Counted from the first letter of the stretch, positions 42,524 through 52,260 are shown. The stretch: 64,000 nt of DNA from Gallionellaceae bacterium (GCA_028714875.1 JAQTLN010000002.1:124001-188000); one strand, 5' to 3'. The notes: generated from the sequence alone by a model not told the origin. A program made the numbers and translations.

Positions 42524-42976
42524 CTACAGCATTTCCGCCGTCATGGCAGCCTTGATCAGGGTTTGCGGCATCTCGCCGCGCACGCGGTTGGTCAGCCAGA
42601 TCACGCCGCCTTTCTTGATGGAGAGGCCGCGGGTTTCGCCGAACAGCAGCAGGCTTGCCGCTTCTCCCAGGGTGGGTTGATGCCCGACCACGAGCACCGC
42701 GCCGGCGGCCTCGGGCCAGCCCGCCGCCGCCAGCAGATGCGCGGCCTCGGCGCCTGGCACCAGATGTTTGTCTGTTTCGTAGTCGCGCCCCAATGCATCG
42801 GCGGTTTCGCGCGTGCGTCGTGCCGGGCTCACCAGAATGCGCGTGTCTTTCGGCAGATGCGCGTTCAACCACGCCGCCATCCGCTCCGCCTGCTTGCGCC
42901 CCTTGTTGGTCAAAGGGCGGTCCATGTCCTGCTCGCCGTCCTGGGCATCCGCGTGACGCCAGAGAATCAGATCCAT
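42524..42976 (-). CDS. sixA: SixA-type phosphohistidine phosphatase
   Basis: A 150-residue histidine phosphatase of the small SixA class. It begins MDLILWRHADAQ, with the catalytic RHA motif at residues 7-9, and has SPARRTRETAD and the second His in VVGHQPTLGEA. E. coli SixA (161 residues) removes phosphate from the PTS protein NPr or phosphohistidine domains. I chose ATG 42976 because the fold starts there; a longer frame adds 25 residues without conserved sequence. It converges on the EAL-HDOD gene. Confidence 0.88.
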   Translation of the reverse strand: MDLILWRHADAQDGEQDMDRPLTNKGRKQAERMAAWLNAHLPKDTRILVSPARRTRETADALGRDYETDKHLVPGAEAAHLLAAAGWPEAAGAVLVVGHQPTLGEAASLLLFGETRGLSIKKGGVIWLTNRVRGEMPQTLIKAAMTAEML

Positions 42977-43067
42977 CGTCGTATCCCGCTGCAAGGTAAA
43001 GCCCGGCAGATTAGCCGCCGCATGTGACCGGCTCATGACGGCGGCCGTCATGCCTGGTGCTGGCCGC

Positions 43068-43856
43068 TCAATCGCGATCGCCGTTGAGGAAGCCGCCCAG
43101 CAAGCCGCCTTCGCCGACCTGTTTGTTGCCGGCCTGTGGCGCCGCCGCGAGGACGCGGTTGGCCAGGCGCGAGAACGGCAGTGATTGCAACCAGACCTTG
43201 CCGGGGCCGGTGAGCTGCGCCAGGAACAGGCCTTCGCCGCCGAACAGGGCCGTTTTCACCTTGCCGACGAACTGGATGTCGAAATCCACCGAGGGTTGCA
43301 ACGCGGCCACGCAGCCGGTATCGACCCGGATGGTTTCACCCGGCGCCAGGTTCTTTTCCGCCAGAGTGCCGCCGGCATGGAAGAAAACCATGCCGTCGCC
43401 TTCCAGTTTTTGCAGGATGAAGCCCTCGCCGCCGAAGAAACCGACCCCCAGGCGCCGCTGCAAGGCAATGCCCAGGCTCACGCCTTTGGCCGCGCAGAGA
43501 AAGGCATCTTTCTGGCAGATCAGGGTGCCGCCGATCTGGCCCAGGTCGATCGGCACGATCTTGCCGGGATAGGGCGCCGAGAAGGCCACGCGGCGCTTGC
43601 CGCCGGCCTGGTTGGAATAAACGGTGGTGAACAACGATTCCCCGGTAAGCAGCCGCTTGCCCGCCCCCATCAATTTGCCGAGCAGGCCGGACTGGGCGGC
43701 GGAGCCATCGCCGAAGATGGTCTCGAAGTCGATGCCATCCTGCATGAACATCATCATGCCGGCCTCGCCCACGGCGGCCTCGCCGGGATCGAGCTCGATC
43801 TCCACATACTGCATGTCGTCGCCGAAGATGTCGTAGTCGATTACATCCATAGCCAT
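43068..43856 (-). CDS. AIM24/TIGR00266 family protein
   Basis: A 262-residue soluble protein made of repeated beta strands. [61 protein letters not shown] and [24 protein letters not shown] are typical of the AIM24 (DUF124, TIGR00266) family. Function in bacteria is unknown. The C-terminus is glycine-rich ([13 protein letters not shown]). It ends 92 bp before the sixA start and shares its strand. Confidence 0.88.
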   Translation of the reverse strand: MAMDVIDYDIFGDDMQYVEIELDPGEAAVGEAGMMMFMQDGIDFETIFGDGSAAQSGLLGKLMGAGKRLLTGESLFTTVYSNQAGGKRRVAFSAPYPGKIVPIDLGQIGGTLICQKDAFLCAAKGVSLGIALQRRLGVGFFGGEGFILQKLEGDGMVFFHAGGTLAEKNLAPGETIRVDTGCVAALQPSVDFDIQFVGKVKTALFGGEGLFLAQLTGPGKVWLQSLPFSRLANRVLAAAPQAGNKQVGEGGLLGGFLNGDRD

Positions 43857-43875
43857 GATTTGCTCCCGGAACGGG

Positions 43876-44586
43876 TCAGATAGGCAGAAACACGAATGAA
43901 GCCACGCCCTGGATAGTGCGTGTGATGGCGCGGTTGCTGCGGTCCTCGATGAGTTGGGCGAGAAGGTCCTGATCGGCGATGAGCTTGCCGAATTCGCGCT
44001 CGAAGCTGAGGTTGGCTATCTCGCCATCCAGCGTGTTGGTGACCAGGTATTTGGCGCCGGACGGCAGCTTGGCGTTGGACAGTTTCCACACCGCGATTTC
44101 GACGTTGCGGGCGCTGTTGTAGAGTTTCTGGGCGGAGAGTTCGTCAGTGACGTAGAACTGGCTTTTGTGCTCATACGAGGCCATCACCATGCTGGTGAGC
44201 GCGCTCATGAAGGCATAGACGCGGTCGCCGGTGTAACCCTCCAGGAAGGTGAGCTTGAAGCTCTCCTCCCAGTTGAGTTTGGCCAGATGCGATTCCGGCC
44301 ATTTCGGCAGTTCGTCGAACAGGCGCGCGGTGGCCGCGTCGACCGATTCCATGCCCGCCTTGCGGTATTCCTGCGGATTGCGTTTATAGAGCTTCTCGGT
44401 CAACAACCTGAGACTCTTCAAGGTCTCGCGTTGGGCCAGTTCACAGGCGACATCGACATCGCTCTTGGCCAGGTTGGCCACGGAAAACTCGCGCGCGCTC
44501 TTGCTGCCATCCTTGCGTTTGATGTCCTGATTGGCGCAGCCGGAGAGCAGCAGAACGGCGAGGAGAAGGGAGAGTGAGATTCGCAT
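43876..44586 (-). CDS. Putative lipoprotein of unknown function
   Basis: A 236-residue product with a lipoprotein signal ([20 protein letters not shown]; lipobox LSGC, lipidated C17). The mature part is mostly helical and polar ([29 protein letters not shown]) with a mildly hydrophobic stretch [18 protein letters not shown] recognise no family; no catalytic motif is apparent. Probably anchored in the outer membrane facing the periplasm. It precedes the AIM24 gene with a short gap, so they may share a transcript. Confidence 0.7.
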   Translation of the reverse strand: MRISLSLLLAVLLLSGCANQDIKRKDGSKSAREFSVANLAKSDVDVACELAQRETLKSLRLLTEKLYKRNPQEYRKAGMESVDAATARLFDELPKWPESHLAKLNWEESFKLTFLEGYTGDRVYAFMSALTSMVMASYEHKSQFYVTDELSAQKLYNSARNVEIAVWKLSNAKLPSGAKYLVTNTLDGEIANLSFEREFGKLIADQDLLAQLIEDRSNRAITRTIQGVASFVFLPI

Positions 44587-44674
44587 TTGGGCGGGCCGAT
44601 TCCGAAGACCGGGGCATTGTAGCCCAGCACCGTGACCTCCCCGGGCGTCGCCGTAAGTGAAACCGCTCCACCAA

Positions 44675-44699
44675 TAAAAACGGCGACCGAAGTCGCCGC
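44675..44699 (-). terminator. Terminator after PEP-CTERM gene
   Basis: On the minus strand, a CGGCGAC / GTCGCCG stem with a TTCG tetraloop followed by TTTTTATTGG. It lies just beyond the stop of the PEP-CTERM gene at 44719. Confidence 0.75.
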
Positions 44700-44718
44700 C
44701 ATTGGGCTGCCGAGTGGT

Positions 44719-45393
44719 TCAAGCCTTGCGCCGACGGGCAAAGCCCAGGCCGGCCAGGCCGAGGCTAAATAGGGCGAAGGAGGTGGGTTCCGGCACTGTA
44801 CCAGCGACATCAACCCGCACATTGTCAAGACTGAAACCGAAACGCGCGTTATAGACATATGAATTGTTCAGCCCCCTGAATGTCACCTTATCCACTAGCG
44901 CCGGGGCGAAGCTGGCTGTCTGGAAATCGTTGTTCCCGCCGAAGCCATCGTTTAAGAAGTCCATGGTGTACGTGTAGGAAAACACGGCGGAATTCAAGAG
45001 AAAGCCCTGTATCGAGAGCTTCTGGGCGGTGCCATCCGCATATGCCGGCCCGCCGGAAAAGGTTTCACCATATTCAAAGCCGCTGATTTCAAACGTTCCC
45101 CCCGCCGTGCGTGTCATCGTCAGGTCGCCGTTGCTGTCGAATGAAATCAGCGTTGTCGTGCCGTTGGTGGCGCAAGAGGGATAACAGATCGTTCCAGCGC
45201 CCGGATTCAAGTACAGCGTGGCGGGACCGGAAAATGTGAATCCCTGGCTTGGGATGGTGTGGACGCCATAGTAGGCGTAAGACGTGGGCGGCGGGACCAG
45301 ATCCTGGAAGTCGATGACCAGAGGTGTGGCTACCACACCACCCGAGACAAGCAGGAGAAGCGGAGTCAGGGTAATAACCGATTTGCTCGACAA
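44719..45393 (-). CDS. PEP-CTERM sorting domain protein
   Basis: A 224-residue secreted protein. It begins with TTG 45393 after AGAGGC, has an N-terminal signal (ITLTPLLLLVSGGVVATP), a beta-rich middle (DFQDLVPPPTSYAYYG; FEISGFEYGETFSGG) and a classic C-terminal tag: VPEPTSFALFSLGLAGLGFARRRK, meaning a VPEP motif, hydrophobic helix and Arg cluster. The tag is cut and sorted by an exosortase (EpsH/XrtA), normally in extracellular-polysaccharide producers; no exosortase is in the window. A second PEP-CTERM gene lies upstream on the same strand. Confidence 0.88.
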   Translation of the reverse strand: MSSKSVITLTPLLLLVSGGVVATPLVIDFQDLVPPPTSYAYYGVHTIPSQGFTFSGPATLYLNPGAGTICYPSCATNGTTTLISFDSNGDLTMTRTAGGTFEISGFEYGETFSGGPAYADGTAQKLSIQGFLLNSAVFSYTYTMDFLNDGFGGNNDFQTASFAPALVDKVTFRGLNNSYVYNARFGFSLDNVRVDVAGTVPEPTSFALFSLGLAGLGFARRRKA

Positions 45394-45459
45394 TTGGGCC
45401 TCTGATCTCGCGGTTATTGGTGAGGGAGTAGCGGTAAGACTAATCAGGAATAAGGCTAA

Positions 45460-46284
45460 TCAGCCTTTGCGCCGGCGCGTGAAGCCTAGGCCAGCCATGC
45501 CCAGACCAAGCAGTGCGAGGGAGGCGGGTTCGGGGACGGCGGCGGAAGTCGGGGTGATCAGGATCGACGAGCCGCTTGCCAGCACCGCCTGGTCGCTGGA
45601 CCACTGGAGATAGCGGCCATTGATGTCGGCATTGGCGTCACGGATGCCGACCGTGGCGGTGGCGCCGAATGAGGCGTCGGGGTTGACCGAACTGCCGCCG
45701 GTATCCATGTCGATGTAGCGCAACTCGATACTGTTGCTGGCCTCGTACAACACCACTTCGAAGCTGACCGGGCTGGAGTTGCTGTTGCTCGCGTTGTCAT
45801 ACTTTTTCGTGTTGCGCCACTCCACGACGAAGCTCTTGTTCCCCGGGCTGCCCAGCGTGGTGTAGTACACCCCGTCGGTGCCGGAATAGGTGGTGGTCCA
45901 GTCATCCCAGGCCACGGCGATGGCCGGCATGGAGAGCGCGGGCAAGGCGCCGCCCAGGGGGGCGTTGTGGTTGTCTGTGGTGGTACCGGCGAAAGTCAGC
46001 AGGCCATTGGAAGTGATGTAGGCCTGGCTGTAGGTCTGGTTGAACAGCGTGAAGTTGAAGCCCAGGTTGATCGCTCCGGTGGCGCTGTCGTCGTTGTTGC
46101 CCAGCGTTCGGGTGGCGCCGCTGATGGGGGTGTTGCTCGATGTGCCCAGTTCGGTCCACTGGAACGCCAAGGCATCGGTGGCGCTGTAGCCGCCGTTGCT
46201 GATGGTCGTGGCTCGCGCGAGCGGAGACAGGGCGAGGCCCATGGCGAGTACGGAGCAGGCAAACAAGCGGGAAGAGGTAAACAT
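45460..46284 (-). CDS. PEP-CTERM protein with nidogen-like domain
   Basis: A 274-residue protein with signal peptide MFTSSRLFACSVLAMGLALSP and onward. The middle (LGFNFTLFNQTYSQAYITSNG, FVVEWRNTKKY, FEVVLYEASNSIELRYIDMD, ATVGIRDANAD) resembles nidogen-like extracellular domains. The C-terminal tag is VPEPASLALLGLGMAGLGF followed by TRRRK. Probably a surface or biofilm matrix protein handled by exosortase. It shares tag and orientation with the neighbour at 44719. Confidence 0.88.
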   Translation of the reverse strand: MFTSSRLFACSVLAMGLALSPLARATTISNGGYSATDALAFQWTELGTSSNTPISGATRTLGNNDDSATGAINLGFNFTLFNQTYSQAYITSNGLLTFAGTTTDNHNAPLGGALPALSMPAIAVAWDDWTTTYSGTDGVYYTTLGSPGNKSFVVEWRNTKKYDNASNSNSSPVSFEVVLYEASNSIELRYIDMDTGGSSVNPDASFGATATVGIRDANADINGRYLQWSSDQAVLASGSSILITPTSAAVPEPASLALLGLGMAGLGFTRRRKG

Positions 46285-46599
46285 GGGCGGCTCACAGGGA
46301 AGCTGGTCGATGGATTTAGATTACCGATCGGCTTTCCGCTTGTGCATCCCCTGACCAGGGGTGTCGGGTTTCTTTACTCGCCAGCCTCGGCGTCGCCTCG
46401 TTCCAGCCGCTCCAGCCGCAGCCGCAGTCGCACCGCCATCCAGACGATCTCCCCACTCAGTTGCGCGGCGCGATGCGCTCGGGCAAACCTCGGCCGTTGT
46501 CGTCCCGCCGGCGAGAGTGACGGCGATCAGGTTTCGAGCGGGGCTCTAGGCGGTAACCACAATGGTGGGTCGAACGGAGGCGCGGAACGGCTACGCTGT
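46285..46599. other. 315-bp gene-free interval
   Basis: No gene with a start, ribosome-binding site and conserved sequence is visible. It contains the upstream region of the PEP-CTERM gene (46285 onward). On the minus strand around 46480-46505 a short DDNGRGLPER stretch reminiscent of a histidine-kinase G-box can be read, but stops interrupt it. Confidence 0.4.
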
Positions 46600-47229
46600 T
46601 CACGCCAACCCGAGATTGCGCGCCGTCAAAGCCGCTTCGGCGCGCGAGGAGACATTGAGCTTGCGGTAGATTTCCTTCACATAGGAAGGCACCGTGTTGA
46701 CGCTGATTTTCAGGATGCGTGCCACCTCGGCGCTGGTCAGGCCGCGCGCGATCAGGCGCAGCACTTCGGTTTCGCGTTCGGTGAGCATGGGGCTGGTCAG
46801 CTCGGGGGCGACGCGAAAATGGCTGAGCATCTTGCGCGCCACTGCCGGCGATAAGGGTGGCCGTCCGGCGATGATGCCCTGAAGCAGTTCGGTGATGGCT
46901 TCCTGGCCTTGATCCTTGAGCAGATAGCCCTGTGCGCCGGCGCGCAGGGCCGGAAAGATGTGCTGGTCGTCATCGAAAATGCTCGCCACCACACAAATGG
47001 TTTGGGGTGCCCGGTAGTTGAGTTCGGCGATGAAATCAGCGCCGTTGCCGTCGGGCAGGCCCAGATCCACCAGGGCGAGATCGGGCGCGGGATGGCGGGC
47101 AATCCAGGTGCGCGCCTCGGCCAGACTGGCAACCGCGGCAACGACGATGCCCGGAAAGCTGGCGCGCGCGGCACGCGTCAGCCATTCGCTTGCCTCGGGC
47201 ACATCCTCAAGCAATAGACAGGTTTGCAT
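46600..47229 (-). CDS. NarL/LuxR-family response regulator
   Basis: A 209-residue regulator. Receiver domain with acidic ED (8-9) and phosphoacceptor D55 (LALVDLGLPDGNG), Lys in LLKDQG, then a LuxR-type helix-turn-helix (LTEREIEVLRLIARGL-like start, then SAEVARILKISVNTVPSYVKE and IYRKLNVSSR). ATG 47229 has GGAGAAATG upstream. The likely partner is the HisKA_3 kinase at 48584-50407 on the same strand; an oppositely oriented outer-membrane protein gene lies between them and may be a target (inference). Confidence 0.92.
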   Translation of the reverse strand: MQTCLLLEDVPEASEWLTRAARASFPGIVVAAVASLAEARTWIARHPAPDLALVDLGLPDGNGADFIAELNYRAPQTICVVASIFDDDQHIFPALRAGAQGYLLKDQGQEAITELLQGIIAGRPPLSPAVARKMLSHFRVAPELTSPMLTERETEVLRLIARGLTSAEVARILKISVNTVPSYVKEIYRKLNVSSRAEAALTARNLGLA

Positions 47230-47308
47230 GTCATTTCTCCTGTCGTGAAAATAGCGCCTTTCTGCTGTAACCAACATCCCCGATCCTGGGGGAAAGAAGG
47301 AAAAAATA

Positions 47309-48505
47309 ATGTCCCGTCCCCAAATCGGCTACCACCGCCAAGCGTATGGCGTCGTCGCGATTCTCGGCTTTGCCTGTGCGCTCACGACCCTTCCCGCTTT
47401 CGCCCAGGATCTGGCCGCGCCAGGCGCGTTTGGCGCCGATATGTTGCCCAAAGGGCGAGCGGCGGTGCGTCTGGAAACGCGGGAGACATGGGCGAGCGAG
47501 GAATACAACCACAACGGCGAACGCCAGGCGCTTGGCTCGAACTACGACGGAATGAGCCTGAATGCGACGGTATTTCCGGCGCTTGCGTTTTTTGGCCCGG
47601 GCGCCACCTTGGGCACGACTGATCTTTCCGCGCACATGACCGGGCGGCAGGCGCGTCTGACCGTGGGGTATGGGATCGGCGAGGATGTCACGGTGGGATT
47701 CCAGGTCGGCTATGGCGAGGTGGTGAATCATGTCAGCGTCTCGGTGCGGCCGGGCAACGTCCCGCCCGGCTTGGTTTCTCCGGGGGCGGCAAGCGCGACC
47801 GAAGCCGTTCAAAACCTGCTGACGGGCGCCACCTACGGTTACAAGCGGGTGCAATCGAGTACCTGGCATAGCGCGCTGGACCCTTTGGTCGGCCTGCGCT
47901 GGCGCTTCGAAAAGGGCGAAAACCATGCCACCGTGTTCGCGCCCAGCCTGCGTTTCGGCGTGGCCAAGGAGCCCGATCCCGACGATCTGATGCAGATGGT
48001 GCTGGGTGACGGTACCAATGACATCCTGTTCGGCCTGCTGCACACCAGGAAACTGTCAGAACATTGGGATATGCAACTGACCGCGCAGTACACAGTGCAA
48101 TTGGCCGACCATGTGACTGCCCGCGCGCGTTCCTCCAGTGAACTGCTGGTGCCTGCAAGTCACCGGGAAAGATTGCGACGTGATCGCACCGATCCCATTG
48201 AATTCACGGCCGAGACCGGCTACTCCGTGGGGGCCTGGCGCTGGTCCGGGCGGCTGGAATACGCGCGCGGCGGCCGTGACCACTATTCCTCGCCCAGCGG
48301 CCAGGACGTTTCCGGGTTGGAAGCCGATAGCGATTTCCACTTTCTGCTTGGATATCTGGGCGTGAGTTGGAATGGCCTCCCCGCCTATCTACGCGGAGAG
48401 CAAAAAATCCCGGCACTGGTTTCCCTGGTGGCGGCCACCACCTTGGCAGCGAAGAACACCATGGCGCCGGATAGCCTCTATCTCACGCTCACCCTGCCGT
48501 TCTGA
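47309..48505 (+). CDS. Predicted outer-membrane beta-barrel protein
   Basis: A 398-residue protein with signal peptide ending LTTLPAFAQ (about residue 33) and a mature part of alternating strands (ARLTVGYGIGEDVTVGFQVGYGE; WDMQLTAQYTVQLADHV; IEFTAETGYSVGAWRWSGRLEYARGG). It ends with a terminal aromatic strand (SLYLTLTLPF), the usual outer-membrane insertion signal. It resembles MetA-pathway/transporter-like barrels, but I cannot assign a substrate. ATG 47309 follows AAGGAAAAA. It starts 79 bp from the divergent regulator gene, a layout that suits regulation by it. Confidence 0.75.
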   Translation: MSRPQIGYHRQAYGVVAILGFACALTTLPAFAQDLAAPGAFGADMLPKGRAAVRLETRETWASEEYNHNGERQALGSNYDGMSLNATVFPALAFFGPGATLGTTDLSAHMTGRQARLTVGYGIGEDVTVGFQVGYGEVVNHVSVSVRPGNVPPGLVSPGAASATEAVQNLLTGATYGYKRVQSSTWHSALDPLVGLRWRFEKGENHATVFAPSLRFGVAKEPDPDDLMQMVLGDGTNDILFGLLHTRKLSEHWDMQLTAQYTVQLADHVTARARSSSELLVPASHRERLRRDRTDPIEFTAETGYSVGAWRWSGRLEYARGGRDHYSSPSGQDVSGLEADSDFHFLLGYLGVSWNGLPAYLRGEQKIPALVSLVAATTLAAKNTMAPDSLYLTLTLPF

Positions 48506-48583
48506 ATGCGGCCTGGAAACGGCTATTGAACGTGCCCGACCGGAGCGCGTGATCAAAGGCGCGCGCACCCCGGATATCCAGGT

Positions 48584-50407
48584 TCAGCCCGCTGGCTTGG
48601 AGTCCGCGGCGGTGGCGGGGAATTCGAGCATTACCCGGCAACCATGTTCGCCCCAGGTCCAATCGATCACGCCGCCCAACTGGGCTGCTCTCGCCCGCAT
48701 GTTGCGCATGCCACGCCCTGGCGCGCGTGGTTTGCCCTGCCCGTCGTCTTCAAGCGCAATCTGGTACTGCCCATGAGCGAAATGCACGCCTAGCACCACG
48801 GCTCGGGCCTCCGCGTGGCGCAGGATGTTGGACAGGGCTTCGCGCAGGATGCGGCCGAGGTTCAAGGCATCGGCCGCAGTCATGTTCCGCTCGGGCAAAT
48901 CTTCCGGCTGGTTCCAGACCAGACGCAGATCGGCAGCCGCGCATCGGCCGATGATCTCGACCCGCCAGTCGGCGAGCAGATCGCTCAGGGGGGCATCGGC
49001 CTGCGCCGAGCGTGACACCACATCGCGCAGATCCTGCAAGGCGGAACGCGCAATGTCGGCAATTTGGGAGTCCTTGGCGCGTATGGCGAGTGAAAGCAGT
49101 TTGGCGCCGATATCGTCGTGCAGGTCGCGGTAGATGCGTTCCCGTTCTTCGGCGGCGGCGGTTTCCCGCTCCAACAGGGTGCGGCGTTGATAGCTTTCCG
49201 TCAGCGCTTGCGCGCTGGCCTCGACGCGCCTCTCCAGTTCGCGGTTGAAGGATTCCGCCTGGGTCAGCGCATCGGCGAAGCGTCGCCCCAGGTGTCCGGT
49301 GAGAAACAGCAGCACCACGGGCGCGGCGAAATGCAGGGAGAAGAAGTGGTACTTGAGACGAATGTGCGCGATCTTCGCGCCCAGCAGATCGGGTGGCAGG
49401 CTCAACAGCAAGTCGTGCAGACTGGCCAGCACCAGCGCGACGAGCGCAAGTCCCAATAGGTAATGTTCGCGCCACTGGTTCTGCCGCCAGCGTTGAAATA
49501 CCTGCCAGGTCAGCGCGCAGATGATGATAAAACCCAGACTGTGGTCGAAGGCATAGACATAGCCCGGCCATATCCAGGGTGAGAGGGTCAAGGCGACCGC
49601 CAGCGCCAGGTAAGCCAGCAACATGCGCTCGACGCGGCGGGATCGTTGCCCCAGATAGTGCTGGACGAACATCGCCATGCAGACCGCCCAGATGTCCATC
49701 GCCAAATGTGAAAGCGAGCGGAACCATGGCCCGGGCATGGGTGGGTCGCGCACGATCAGATAGGCGGAAAACACCGCCCACGCCAGGCACGCGAGTCCAA
49801 ACCAGAAATACTGGGGATCGTGCCGGCGCCGCCACCACACCGCCAACACCAGCGAGGCGGCGATCAGTAAGGTCAAGGTGAGGCCGCGCGCGAGATCCAC
49901 CTGCAAGACCCGGCGCAATTCGTAATCCGGCCGCAACTGTTCCAGCGGGCCGATTTCCACCGGAGACAGGATGCCCCAGCCGGGGTCGCTCTTGATCCGG
50001 ATCAGGACTTCGTTCGTCCCCGCATGCCAATCACCCAGTGGCAGGACGAAAAGGAAGGGCTTGTTCCAGTTACGCGCGATGGGTTCGTCAAAGCGACCGC
50101 CATCGCCGAGAAATTCGTCGTTGAAATAGAACGCGGCGTTGAGGTTGAGCCACCAGACATAAATGGCTTGCGGCTCCGCTGGCACCACGTCGGTGTGGAT
50201 GCGGAAGCGAAACCAACCGCCGGTCGCGGTGACCGCATCCTGTTTCAGGGCGTGTGGCAATCGCACCGGATGCCAGCGTGAATCGTTCGGAGTGGGTGGC
50301 GTCGCGGTGTCGGCGAGGATGAACTCGGCTTGCCAGATTTCGCGCGCGGGGACGGCGAAAGCAGGCATGGCGAGCACAAGGCCGAGCAGGAGGATGAACA
50401 GGCGCAT
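48584..50407 (-). CDS. 7TM-type sensor histidine kinase (HisKA_3, NarX/LiaS class)
   Basis: A 607-residue kinase. Signal sequence (1-18), a periplasmic galactose-binding-like sensor domain (about 25-155; WWLNLNAAFYFNDEFLGDGG), about seven membrane helices (175-370), a coiled coil (380-425), the HisKA_3 phosphoacceptor H430 (IYRDLHDDIGAKLL), the N-box (LREALSNILRHAEA), DDGQGKP and GMRNMRARAAQLGG. The layout fits 7TMR-DISM receptors. Start taken at ATG 50407 (ATG 50416 is equally possible); the frame runs on upstream across the opposite thioredoxin gene. Its probable partner is the NarL-type regulator at 46600. Confidence 0.92.
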   Translation of the reverse strand: MRLFILLLGLVLAMPAFAVPAREIWQAEFILADTATPPTPNDSRWHPVRLPHALKQDAVTATGGWFRFRIHTDVVPAEPQAIYVWWLNLNAAFYFNDEFLGDGGRFDEPIARNWNKPFLFVLPLGDWHAGTNEVLIRIKSDPGWGILSPVEIGPLEQLRPDYELRRVLQVDLARGLTLTLLIAASLVLAVWWRRRHDPQYFWFGLACLAWAVFSAYLIVRDPPMPGPWFRSLSHLAMDIWAVCMAMFVQHYLGQRSRRVERMLLAYLALAVALTLSPWIWPGYVYAFDHSLGFIIICALTWQVFQRWRQNQWREHYLLGLALVALVLASLHDLLLSLPPDLLGAKIAHIRLKYHFFSLHFAAPVVLLFLTGHLGRRFADALTQAESFNRELERRVEASAQALTESYQRRTLLERETAAAEERERIYRDLHDDIGAKLLSLAIRAKDSQIADIARSALQDLRDVVSRSAQADAPLSDLLADWRVEIIGRCAAADLRLVWNQPEDLPERNMTAADALNLGRILREALSNILRHAEARAVVLGVHFAHGQYQIALEDDGQGKPRAPGRGMRNMRARAAQLGGVIDWTWGEHGCRVMLEFPATAADSKPAG

Positions 50408-50551
50408 GGGCGCCATTGTTCCGCACCCGCGTCCTGGCCGGTATCCCCAAAACAAAGGGGGGCCGCCACCCGTCCCCACCACCCATTTGTGCCATGTCCA
50501 TCGTGATGGGGCGGCGCGCAGAATCGAGCGTCCATCTTTCGGAGACGACTC

Positions 50552-51040
50552 ATGAACGCGCGCGCCTGTCTGATCCTGTTTCTGGCCTGCTTGTCCGTCT
50601 CCGCCCTGGCCGACCCGCCGCCGGGTTATCCCTTCGTCGCGCATGATGCCGGCATGAAGCAGGCGCGCGAGGAGGGCAAGCCCATCCTGCTCTACTTCGG
50701 CCGCTACGGCTGCGCCTGGTGCGACCATGTCAACCGCAAGACCTTCTCCGATTCCGGGCTGAAGCAACTGTTCTCGGAAAACTATGTGTTGATCTATGTC
50801 GATGCGGAGGGCGGCAAGCGCATCCGCCTGGCCGGCGGCGAGCGGCTCACCGAGGGCGAACTGGGCGCGCGTCTGGGCGCATTCGCCACGCCGTTGTTTG
50901 TGTTCATGACCGCGGAAGGCAAAGTGATCGCCAAGATTCCCGGCTTCAAGACGGTGGCGGATTTCCAGGATTACGATCGTTATGTGCGCGGTGGCCACTA
51001 CCAGAAACAGACGCTACTGGAGTTTTTGGGCAGCAAGTAG
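50552..51040 (+). CDS. Periplasmic thioredoxin-fold protein
   Basis: A 162-residue protein. Signal peptide ends SALADPP (about residue 21); then a thioredoxin-like domain with YFGRYGCAWCDHVNRKTF, that is, a CxxC active site (CAWC), and the cis-Pro region ATPLFVFM. It resembles SoxW/DsbD-gamma-like reductases. Likely a periplasmic thiol-disulfide enzyme; its partner is not shown. ATG 50552 follows a GGAGACG site. A gene for a secreted propeller-like protein follows 47 bp later. Confidence 0.85.
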   Translation: MNARACLILFLACLSVSALADPPPGYPFVAHDAGMKQAREEGKPILLYFGRYGCAWCDHVNRKTFSDSGLKQLFSENYVLIYVDAEGGKRIRLAGGERLTEGELGARLGAFATPLFVFMTAEGKVIAKIPGFKTVADFQDYDRYVRGGHYQKQTLLEFLGSK

Positions 51041-51087
51041 GCGCGCATCAATTCGTGCCTGTTACCACGTCAATCGAGGAAATCCGG

Positions 51088-52260
51088 ATGAGAGGCTTGT
51101 TTGCCGTTTTCCTGGCTCTTGCGGCGGTCGCCGCTGTCGCCGCGCCCATCGACGTCGCCCCGATGGGTATCTATCACCATCTCGACGCCTCCGGGCGGCG
51201 GAATCTGGCGCTGGCCGGCGGCCAGGTGGCCCTGGTCTGGGAAGACAGCCGATCGGGTTCGCCGCGTTGTTACCTGGGCCTGAAGGCCGGCGGCGAAACC
51301 ACGTTCCGGGAATATTCCCTGGGCCACGGCGAGTGCTTCGATCCGGTCGTGGCCGCGCTCGATGGCCAGCGTTTCCTGCTCGCCTGGGAGGATGAGAGCG
51401 GCATCAACAGTTCCATTGCCGACGCCGCCGGCCCCGGCGCGAGCATCAATCTGGGCGCCGGCTCGCATGCCAGTGTGGCCGCGCATCCGGTGGTTGGCGC
51501 CCATGTCGCCTGGAATGCGCCGGCGGGGCGCTGGCAGCGCGTCTGGCGCGCGCAATTGCGTGTGGAGGGGGCGCGATTGCGCGCCGGCAAGGCGCAAGCC
51601 GCCGATGGCGCGCCGCCCAGTGACGACCAGAGTTTCCCCGCCCTGGCGGCGAGTGAACACGGCGTGCTGCTGGCCTGGGAAGATCGTCGCCACGGCCACA
51701 CCGTCATCTATGCCAGCCGTAGCGCGGACGGCCAGATATGGAACGCGCCGCTGCGGGTGAGCGGCAATCCCACCGGCAAGGCGCAAAACGATCTGGGGCG
51801 CGGCACCGGCGCCATGCGTCCAGCCGTGGCCGGCTTCGGCGCGCGCTTCGCCGCCGCCTGGCTGGACAAGCGCGATTTTCTTTCCGGCTACGACGTCTAC
51901 GCCGCTCTGAGCGAGGGCGCGGGTTTCGCCAAGGACGTGAAAGCCCAGGACAGTTTCGGCGACGCCATCGCGCAATGGCATGTGGCGGCGGCCGGCAACC
52001 GGCGCGGCGATTTGCTGATCGCCTGGGATGACGAGCGCGACGGGACTTCCGATATCTGGCTCACCCGGTTGACGCCGGGCGGCTACAGTGAGGACTTCAC
52101 CTTCCCGGACCTCTCCGGCCCGGCGCGCCAGAGCGATCCGGCCATCGCCCTCGATGAAGCCGGCAATCTCCACCTGGCGTGGATCGAGCGGGCGGCCGGC
52201 GGCGAAAGTAACGGGCCGACACGTCTGCGCTACACGGTGCTGCCGTTGCCGATGCAGTAG
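51088..52260 (+). CDS. Secreted sialidase-like/beta-propeller protein
   Basis: A 390-residue exported protein with a signal peptide (MRGLFAVFLALAAVAAVAAP). The mature part repeats blades of the type VALVWEDSRSG, FLLAWEDESG, VLLAWEDRRHG, FAAAWLDKRD, LLIAWDDERDG and LHLAWIERAAGG, about one per 50-70 residues. These are BNR/sialidase-like propeller strands, but no catalytic sialidase set is evident, so it may be a binding protein. ATG 51088 follows CGAGGA. Co-oriented with the thioredoxin gene. Confidence 0.75.
   Translation: MRGLFAVFLALAAVAAVAAPIDVAPMGIYHHLDASGRRNLALAGGQVALVWEDSRSGSPRCYLGLKAGGETTFREYSLGHGECFDPVVAALDGQRFLLAWEDESGINSSIADAAGPGASINLGAGSHASVAAHPVVGAHVAWNAPAGRWQRVWRAQLRVEGARLRAGKAQAADGAPPSDDQSFPALAASEHGVLLAWEDRRHGHTVIYASRSADGQIWNAPLRVSGNPTGKAQNDLGRGTGAMRPAVAGFGARFAAAWLDKRDFLSGYDVYAALSEGAGFAKDVKAQDSFGDAIAQWHVAAAGNRRGDLLIAWDDERDGTSDIWLTRLTPGGYSEDFTFPDLSGPARQSDPAIALDEAGNLHLAWIERAAGGESNGPTRLRYTVLPLPMQ

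Noticed and set aside
46361-46600. Possible fragment of a histidine kinase (DDNGRGLPER on the minus strand)
   Set aside because: Only about ten residues look like a G-box, and stop codons and frame changes follow. Too little to call a pseudogene.
50417-50998. N-terminal extension of the 7TM histidine kinase
   Set aside because: It would run antisense across the thioredoxin gene and precede the natural signal sequence at 50407.
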